A DNA stretch of 18,826 nt from Streptococcus sp. (GTDB taxonomy: Bacteria > Bacillota > Bacilli > Lactobacillales > Streptococcaceae): NCBI GenBank assembly GCA_003521145.1, contig DOTL01000065.1, positions 1 to 18,826 of the forward strand, read 5' to 3'. Made by a program: the position numbers and the translations under genes. Position 1 is the first letter of the stretch, and the number at the start of each line of letters is the position of its first letter. Below are positions 13,605-18,826 of the stretch, one piece after another. The notes beneath the pieces were generated by a model. It was given only the letters and a program-made list of their open reading frames with translations, ran no database searches and was not told the DNA's origin.

Positions 13605-14893
13605 AAAAGCTCTTAATAGCTGCAACTGTTGTTCTTGTATCTTCTAGCCCCCTGGTCCTACTTCCTATGGAGAAGGAGCTAACTCTGACCCCAAAACAGG
13701 TCCAAAAATTGACTCAAAATACTACAGCTAGTTTGACTCAATTTAAACAGATTCCTAAAAATCCAAGAACGATAACAACTATCCTAACTTATAAGAACAA
13801 GGATTTAACAGAATTTAAAACCAGTATCCAAGCGGATACCAAACTATCGATTTCTGCTATTTTTTGGAATGCTAAAGGTGAACCTGTTTTCCAACTTCAA
13901 GATGGTGATTATGTAGGCGCTAGTCAGAAATCAATTGTAGACGACAGTATCTATAATCAAAAACCCGTAGATATGACCTTCTGGACTAAAGATGGTTTAA
14001 CGGTATACAAAGAACCTTACGTTTTAGGAACTGAAAAAGCTGATTCCAAACTTGCTAGTTTTAAACCTATTAAGGTTAGTCAAGCAGCTCAGACGCACGC
14101 TGGGACCTACTATTTTGTAGACGGAGAGGGTTGGATTAACGCTTCTGATTTGTCAACGACTGACAATCGCATCGAGGCTGTTCAAAAAGTCCTTAATGAG
14201 AAGTATAACAATCAGGAGCGCATCTCAGTTTATGTAAAACAGCTTGATACGGACCGAGTAGCTGCTATCAATGACGAAAAAAGTATGTATGCAGCTAGCA
14301 CAGCCAAGCTTGGAGTACTCTATTATGCACAGGAACGTCTGTATCAAAAGAAATTATCATTATCAGATGAGTATCAATATACCTCTGCTGTAAATGGTTT
14401 TCCAGGTGCCTATTATCCAGATGGTTCTGGAAAGATTAGTAAGATGCCTGATGATAAGAATTATAGCTTGGAAAATCTATTAAAGGCTGTAGCCCAAAAC
14501 TCAGATAATGTAGCGACAAATATATTAGGTTATTATGTAACTAATCAGTATGACAAAGCCTTCCAAAAATCAGTAGATAAAGCCGCAGCGACTTCGTGGA
14601 ATATGGATAAAAAGGAGTTGACTGCTAGAGCCGCAGGTACTTTGATGGAGACTGTTTATAGACAAAATGGAGATATTATTACTTATCTTTCAAGTACGGA
14701 CTATGATGGCGAACGTATTTCCAAAAACATTGATGTTCCTGTCGCTCATAAAATAGGGGATGCCTACGACTTTAAACACGATGTTGCTATTGTTTATGCA
14801 GATTCTCCCTTTATTCTATCGATTTTTACGGATAAAGAGGGCTATGACAAGATTACCTCAATTGCAGACGAAGTTTATGGAATTTTAAAATAA
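13601..14893 (+). CDS. Exported serine hydrolase of the class A beta-lactamase/PBP fold
   Basis: This 430-aa protein has an N-terminal signal peptide or anchor (Lys-Lys then a hydrophobic run to about residue 22). A middle region (about 60-185) ends in a GW/SH3-like segment (YYFVDGEGWINASDL), a possible wall-binding module. The C-terminal catalytic domain (about 190-430) has the serine-enzyme motifs: STAK (Ser233, Lys236), SDN (301-303) and KIG (384-386, in place of KTG). I do not see the class A ExxLN motif, whose Glu would deacylate beta-lactams, so true beta-lactamase activity is unlikely. A role on peptidoglycan peptides or as a PBP-like binding protein is more plausible (inference). It sits between divIC and tilS, overlapping both neighbours by 4 nt and 1 nt, and has a strong GGAGG site. 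Confidence 0.85.
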   Translation: MKKLLIAATVVLVSSSPLVLLPMEKELTLTPKQVQKLTQNTTASLTQFKQIPKNPRTITTILTYKNKDLTEFKTSIQADTKLSISAIFWNAKGEPVFQLQDGDYVGASQKSIVDDSIYNQKPVDMTFWTKDGLTVYKEPYVLGTEKADSKLASFKPIKVSQAAQTHAGTYYFVDGEGWINASDLSTTDNRIEAVQKVLNEKYNNQERISVYVKQLDTDRVAAINDEKSMYAASTAKLGVLYYAQERLYQKKLSLSDEYQYTSAVNGFPGAYYPDGSGKISKMPDDKNYSLENLLKAVAQNSDNVATNILGYYVTNQYDKAFQKSVDKAAATSWNMDKKELTARAAGTLMETVYRQNGDIITYLSSTDYDGERISKNIDVPVAHKIGDAYDFKHDVAIVYADSPFILSIFTDKEGYDKITSIADEVYGILK

Positions 14894-16158
14894 TGACACA
14901 AAAATTGTTGCAAATGATGCAAGCCAAGGGTTATTTTAACCAGTACAAGAAAATTTTAGTAGCAGTATCAGGTGGAGCAGACTCTATGAGTTTGCTGCAC
15001 TTTTTGTATAACCATCAAAAAGATTTGGATATTCAGTTGGGAATTGCTCACATTAATCATAAACAACGGCAAGAGTCGGAGCATGAAGAAGCATATTTAC
15101 GTCATTGGGCAGAGGAACACAAGGTCCCTTTTCACTATAGTGCCTTCTCAGGAAAGTTTTCAGAAAATTCCGCCCGTACCTTTCGCTATGAGTTTTTTAA
15201 GCGAGTCATGAAAGATTATGATTACTCTGCTCTTGTAACAGCGCATCATGCAGATGATCAGGCAGAGACGATTTTTATGAGACTGTTAAGAGGAAGTCGT
15301 TTAAGACACCTGACAGGAATATCAGCTATCAGACCATTTGGCACTGGTCAGATTATTCGTCCCTTTTTGCATCTTACGAAAGATCAGCTACCCGTAACTT
15401 TCCATTTTGAAGATAGGAGTAATACGTCACTAGCTTATCTTCGGAATCGCATCAGACTGGCCTATCTTCCTACCTTATCTCAGGAAAATCCTAAATTTAA
15501 AGGACACCTTTGTCTTTTAGCCGAGGAGATTGGTCTTATGAGGCAAGCTTTAGGGGAGTTAACAAAGGATATTACTATCACTGATTTATCTGTTTTTCAG
15601 CAACAGTCATATCCTGTCCAGTTCTTTCTTCTTCAGAATTATTTAGACTCCTTTCCTGATTTACAGCTTTCTAAAGGCCAATTTAATCAATTGATAAGTT
15701 ATCTAAGGAAAAATGGTTCTGGAAAGATTCCCCTAAAAAATGGTTACGAACTAGTAAAAACACAGACTTCTTTCCTTATAAGGAAAGAAGAGTCTATCTC
15801 TTTATCCCCTTCTTGTCTCTTAGAATTTGGAAAATCTGTTGAGTTTGAGGATTATACCTTGACTTTTTCAAAATTCAATGCCGTTTCTAACTCAGATACT
15901 ATTAGTATTTGGTCAGATTCCCCAATACTGATTCGTCATAGAAAAGAAGGCGATAAGATTGACCTTGGTAGTCACCATAAAAAATTAAGACGATTTTTTA
16001 TAGACAATAAGATTTTAGAGAAGGATCGTCAAAAAGCCATTATAGGAGAACAAGATGATCAGATTATTTTTCTTTATGTTGCTGGGCGTCTCTATTTGAA
16101 AAAAAGACCTGAAAATGCTATACTTTATGGCAGTGTAGTCATTTATAAGAATTTCTAA
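14893..16158 (+). CDS. tilS: tRNA(Ile)-lysidine synthetase TilS
   Basis: TilS ligates lysine to C34 of the CAU-anticodon tRNA-Ile, using ATP, so that it reads AUA and is charged with Ile; it is usually essential. The 421-aa protein has the N-type ATP pyrophosphatase motif AVSGGADSMSLLH (Ser26-Ser31), the HINHKQR and TAHHADDQAETIFMRLLRGS blocks of the catalytic core, and the C-terminal substrate-binding domain (about 345-415) with IRHRKEGDKIDLGSHHKKLRRFFIDNKI. The start ATG shares one base with the hydrolase stop (TAATG), implying reinitiation. It is followed at 82 nt by hpt, a pairing conserved in many Firmicutes, but here hpt has its own promoter. Confidence 0.96.
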   Translation: MTQKLLQMMQAKGYFNQYKKILVAVSGGADSMSLLHFLYNHQKDLDIQLGIAHINHKQRQESEHEEAYLRHWAEEHKVPFHYSAFSGKFSENSARTFRYEFFKRVMKDYDYSALVTAHHADDQAETIFMRLLRGSRLRHLTGISAIRPFGTGQIIRPFLHLTKDQLPVTFHFEDRSNTSLAYLRNRIRLAYLPTLSQENPKFKGHLCLLAEEIGLMRQALGELTKDITITDLSVFQQQSYPVQFFLLQNYLDSFPDLQLSKGQFNQLISYLRKNGSGKIPLKNGYELVKTQTSFLIRKEESISLSPSCLLEFGKSVEFEDYTLTFSKFNAVSNSDTISIWSDSPILIRHRKEGDKIDLGSHHKKLRRFFIDNKILEKDRQKAIIGEQDDQIIFLYVAGRLYLKKRPENAILYGSVVIYKNF

Positions 16159-16197
16159 TCAAATACCATATTCAATTAACGATGATTGAAGTAAAAG

Positions 16198-16206
16198 TGG
16201 TATAAT
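16198..16206 (+). promoter_or_regulatory. Extended -10 promoter of hpt
   Basis: TGGTATAAT (16198-16206) is an exact extended -10, 33 nt before the hpt ATG. The -35 is poor (TTAACG at 16176-16181, 19 bp away). It suggests hpt-ftsH can be transcribed independently of tilS. Confidence 0.6.
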
Positions 16207-16239
16207 AACAGAATATTGACTTCGAGAAAGGGAACCCAA

Positions 16240-16782
16240 ATGTTAGAAAAAGACATTAAAAAAGTCCTCTTTTCCCAAGAGGATATCGTAGCTAAAACTA
16301 AAGAACTAGGACAACAATTGACAGAGGATTATGCGGGGAAAAATCCTCTACTAGTCTGTGTTTTGAAAGGTTCTGTTCCATTTATCGCAGAACTTATCAA
16401 ACATATCGACACCCATATTGAGATGGACTTTATGGTCGTTTCAAGTTATGGTGGTGGAACTGTCAGCAGTGGTGAAGTAAAGATTCTTAAAGATGTTGAC
16501 ACTAATGTTGAAGGACGAGACATCATCTTTATTGAAGATATCATTGATACAGGTCGTACGCTCCTTTATCTTCGAGATATGTTCAAGTACCGTAAAGCCA
16601 ATTCAGTCAAAATCGCAACTCTTTTTGATAAACCAGAAGGTCGTGTTGTTGATATTGAGGCAGATTACGTATGTTACGATGTTCCTAATGAATTTATAGT
16701 TGGTTTCGGACTAGACTATGATGAAAGATACCGTAACCTCCCTTATGTCGGTGTCCTAAAAGAAGAAATTTATACAAAATAA
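16240..16782 (+). CDS. hpt: Hypoxanthine(-guanine) phosphoribosyltransferase
   Basis: Hpt salvages hypoxanthine and guanine, transferring them to PRPP to form IMP and GMP. The 180-aa protein has the type I phosphoribosyltransferase elements: the pyrophosphate loop LKGS (42-45), the flexible loop with SSYGGGTVSSGEV (68-80), the PRPP motif FIEDIIDTGRTL (97-108) and the base-binding block near VVDIEADYVCYDVPNEFIVGFGLDY. The start is the ATG at 16240, with AAAGGGA (16227-16233) 6 nt upstream. A TTG eight codons earlier would cover the ribosome site and is rejected. ftsH begins 19 nt downstream. In B. subtilis the tilS-hpt-ftsH block is conserved, and HprT and TilS together affect ftsH expression. 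Confidence 0.96.
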   Translation: MLEKDIKKVLFSQEDIVAKTKELGQQLTEDYAGKNPLLVCVLKGSVPFIAELIKHIDTHIEMDFMVVSSYGGGTVSSGEVKILKDVDTNVEGRDIIFIEDIIDTGRTLLYLRDMFKYRKANSVKIATLFDKPEGRVVDIEADYVCYDVPNEFIVGFGLDYDERYRNLPYVGVLKEEIYTK

Positions 16783-16801
16783 GTAAAGGTCTAATTAATT
16801 T

Positions 16802-18781
16802 ATGAATGATAAAAATAATAATGGCTTCTTACGGAACGCTTTTCTCTACATCATAGTTATTATTGCGGTTGTAACCGGAGTACAATACTTTGCAGGAGGA
16901 AGCCAAAGTCCAAGTCAACAATTGTCTTACACACAGTTGGTTAAGAAAATTGAAGATGGTAAGGTAAAATCTATCACTTATCAGCCAGACGGTAGTATCA
17001 TTGAAGTTAAAGGTAGCTACAAAAAGGCTGAAAAGGTTGATACTGACCTTAGTCTACCATTTTTAGGTAGTGCATCATCAGAGACACGTAGCTTTACATC
17101 GACTGTGCTGCAGAATGAAACAACCATGCAGAAATTGCAATCAGCGTCAGAAGTAGCTGATGTTAATGTTAAAATGATACGTGAAAGTTCAAGTGGTGCT
17201 TGGATTTCATATCTTTTTAGTTACCTACCTTTGATTGGGATTGCTGTTTTCTTCCTTTTTATGATGAATCAAGGCGGTAACCGCGGTGCAATGAGTTTTG
17301 GCCGCAACCGTGCTAAGACTCAATCAAAAGAGAATATTAAAGTTCGTTTCACAGATGTGGCTGGTGCGGAAGAAGAAAAAGAAGAACTTGTAGAAGTCGT
17401 AGATTTCCTCAAAAATCCACGTAAATATAAAGCACTTGGTGCACGTATCCCTAAGGGTGTTCTCCTTGAAGGCCCTCCAGGGACAGGTAAAACTCTGCTT
17501 GCTAAAGCTGTTGCTGGTGAAGCAGATGTTCCTTTCTTTAGTATCTCAGGTTCTGATTTCGTAGAGATGTTTGTCGGTGTCGGAGCAAGTCGTGTTCGTA
17601 GTCTTTTTGAAGACGCTAAAAAGACCGAACGTGCTATTATCTTTATTGATGAAATCGATGCGGTTGGCCGTCGTCGTGGTACTGGAATGGGCGGCGGTAA
17701 CGACGAACGTGAACAAACCCTTAACCAACTGTTGATAGAAATGGATGGTTTTGATGGAAATGAGAATATCATTGTCATTGCTGCAACCAACCGTAGTGAT
17801 GTTCTTGATCCAGCCCTCCTACGTCCAGGACGTTTTGACCGTAAAGTTCTTGTTGGTCGCCCAGATGTAAAAGGCCGAGAGGCTATCTTGAAAGTCCATG
17901 CCAAGAATAAACCATTGGCTGAAGATGTTGACCTTAAAGTTGTTGCTCAACAAACTCCAGGTTTTGTTGGAGCTGATTTAGAGAATGTCTTGAATGAAGC
18001 AGCTCTAGTTGCTGCACGACGTAGTAAGACTAGAATTGATGCTAGTGATATCGACGAAGCAGAGGATCGTGTTATTGCTGGACCATCTAAGAAAGACCGC
18101 CAAGTTTCAGAACACGAACGTAAAGTTGTGGCTTACCATGAAGCAGGTCATACAATTGTTGGCTTAACACTTTCTAGCGCTCGTGATGTTCACAAGGTTA
18201 CTATTGTTCCACGAGGTCGCGCAGGTGGTTATATGATTTCTCTACCAAAAGAGGATCAGATGTTGTCATCTAAAGATGAGCTAAAAGAACAATTGGCGGG
18301 TCTTATGGGTGGACGTGTTGCAGAAGAAATTATTTTCAACGTTCAAACATCAGGTGCTTCGAATGACTTTGAGCAAGCAACACAGTTAGCACGTGCAATG
18401 GTTACTGAATATGGTATGAGCGAAAAACTTGGACCAGTCCAATATGAGGGTAATCATGCGATGAATCCAGGACAATTTACTACAGATAAGTCTTACTCAG
18501 CTCATACAGCTCAACTTATTGACGAAGAAATTCGATCACTTTTAGTTGAGGCACACGACAAAGCAGCTGAAATTATCAATGCAAACCGAGAAACACATGC
18601 TCTCATTGCAGAAGCTTTACTTAAGTATGAAACACTCGATGCTGCACAAATCAAGTCAATTTATGAGACTGGTAAGATGCCGGAGGGTTCTCTTGGAGAC
18701 TCAGAAGAAGATAATCATGCCCTATCTTACGACGAAGTTAAAGAAAGAATTGAAAATAAAAATAAAGATGAAGAAGAGTAA
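16802..18781 (+). CDS. ftsH: ATP-dependent zinc metalloprotease FtsH
   Basis: FtsH is a membrane-anchored hexameric AAA+ protease that extracts and degrades misassembled membrane proteins and short-lived regulators. The 659-aa protein has a first membrane segment (about 10-31), an external domain (about 32-130), a second membrane segment (about 132-156), and the AAA+ module with Walker A GPPGTGKT (224-231), Walker B IIFIDEID (Asp283, Glu284) and the RPGRFDR arginine-finger region. The peptidase domain has HEAGH (His446, Glu447, His450) and the third zinc ligand Asp522 in SNDFEQA. The acidic tail (DEEE) is typical. The ribosome site AAAGG is 12 nt from the ATG, farther than usual. The stop codon lies in the stem of its own terminator. 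Confidence 0.98.
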   Translation: MNDKNNNGFLRNAFLYIIVIIAVVTGVQYFAGGSQSPSQQLSYTQLVKKIEDGKVKSITYQPDGSIIEVKGSYKKAEKVDTDLSLPFLGSASSETRSFTSTVLQNETTMQKLQSASEVADVNVKMIRESSSGAWISYLFSYLPLIGIAVFFLFMMNQGGNRGAMSFGRNRAKTQSKENIKVRFTDVAGAEEEKEELVEVVDFLKNPRKYKALGARIPKGVLLEGPPGTGKTLLAKAVAGEADVPFFSISGSDFVEMFVGVGASRVRSLFEDAKKTERAIIFIDEIDAVGRRRGTGMGGGNDEREQTLNQLLIEMDGFDGNENIIVIAATNRSDVLDPALLRPGRFDRKVLVGRPDVKGREAILKVHAKNKPLAEDVDLKVVAQQTPGFVGADLENVLNEAALVAARRSKTRIDASDIDEAEDRVIAGPSKKDRQVSEHERKVVAYHEAGHTIVGLTLSSARDVHKVTIVPRGRAGGYMISLPKEDQMLSSKDELKEQLAGLMGGRVAEEIIFNVQTSGASNDFEQATQLARAMVTEYGMSEKLGPVQYEGNHAMNPGQFTTDKSYSAHTAQLIDEEIRSLLVEAHDKAAEIINANRETHALIAEALLKYETLDAAQIKSIYETGKMPEGSLGDSEEDNHALSYDEVKERIENKNKDEEE

Positions 18782-18802
18782 GGAGTTTTACTCTTCTTTT
18801 TT
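18772..18802 (+). terminator. Intrinsic terminator overlapping the ftsH stop codon
   Basis: A perfect 10-bp stem (18772-18781 with 18788-18797; AGAAGAGTAA/TTACTCTTCT) around a GGAGTT loop runs into six T (18797-18802). The 5' arm includes the last codons and the TAA of ftsH, so terminating ribosomes could affect folding. Confidence 0.85.
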
Positions 18803-18815
18803 CGGGCTCTATAAT
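18787..18815 (+). promoter_or_regulatory. Possible promoter at the window edge
   Basis: TTTACT (18787-18792) and TATAAT (18810-18815) are exactly 17 bp apart, so a downstream gene outside the window may start here. The -35 overlaps the ftsH terminator. The sequence starting GGCTCT at 18805 might instead be the end of an insertion sequence; the window is cut too soon to tell. Confidence 0.35.
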
Positions 18816-18826
18816 TTCTGTAGTGG

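Noticed and set aside
17320..17904. Minus-strand open frame of 194 codons opposite ftsH
   Set aside because: Arg/Ser-rich composition is typical of the antisense of an AAA+ coding region; ftsH is intact on the other strand.
1..18826. Search for a defence island, prophage, toxin-antitoxin pair, CRISPR array or biosynthetic cluster
   Set aside because: Every long frame belongs to a recognised core family in conserved order; I see no repeats, integrase, transposase or anomalous composition to support an accessory system.

Overview
The window is the chromosomal replication-origin neighbourhood of a low-GC Gram-positive bacterium. Gene order (htrA-parB-dnaA-dnaN-DUF951-ychF-pth-mfd-S4 protein-divIC-small ORF-serine hydrolase-tilS-hpt-ftsH) is the one known from streptococci. 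From memory of family sequences, the DnaA protein most resembles the salivarius group (S. salivarius, S. vestibularis, S. thermophilus); that species-level placement is inference. All protein genes look intact. I see no prophage, CRISPR array or internal insertion sequence.

Layout. 1-130 holds a 36-bp perfect palindrome and the terminator of a minus-strand tRNA pair. 134-301 encodes tRNA-Asn and tRNA-Glu (minus), driven from a promoter at 338-365. tRNA-Arg(UCU) follows on the plus strand (488-561) and ends in a terminator shared with the convergent minus-strand operon rlmH-yoaK-like (1766 to 587). The divergent rlmH/htrA intergenic region carries a cluster of DnaA boxes. htrA and parB follow, then the two intergenic halves of oriC on either side of dnaA. 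The half between dnaA and dnaN contains a run of CTA triplets with the form of a DnaA-trio unwinding element next to DnaA boxes. dnaN ends in a terminator whose stem is itself a pair of DnaA boxes.

From 7000 onward all genes are on the plus strand, co-directional with replication leaving the origin: a DUF951 protein, ychF, pth-mfd (8-bp overlap), then a tightly packed cluster rqcP-divIC-small ORF-serine hydrolase-tilS in which every junction overlaps, then hpt and ftsH. Functions combine replication initiation (dnaA, dnaN, parB), translation quality and tRNA/rRNA maturation (rlmH, pth, ychF, rqcP, tilS, tRNAs), repair (mfd), cell division (divIC), envelope and protein quality control (htrA, ftsH, hydrolase) and purine salvage (hpt).

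I do not see an unknown accessory system. The points most worth checking are regulatory or small: a probably leaderless rlmH mRNA whose promoter lies among DnaA boxes, a two-codon ORF overlapping the dnaA start, a parB promoter embedded in the htrA terminator, the DnaA-box terminator after dnaN, an unannotated 43-aa gene between divIC and the hydrolase, and the terminal palindrome.
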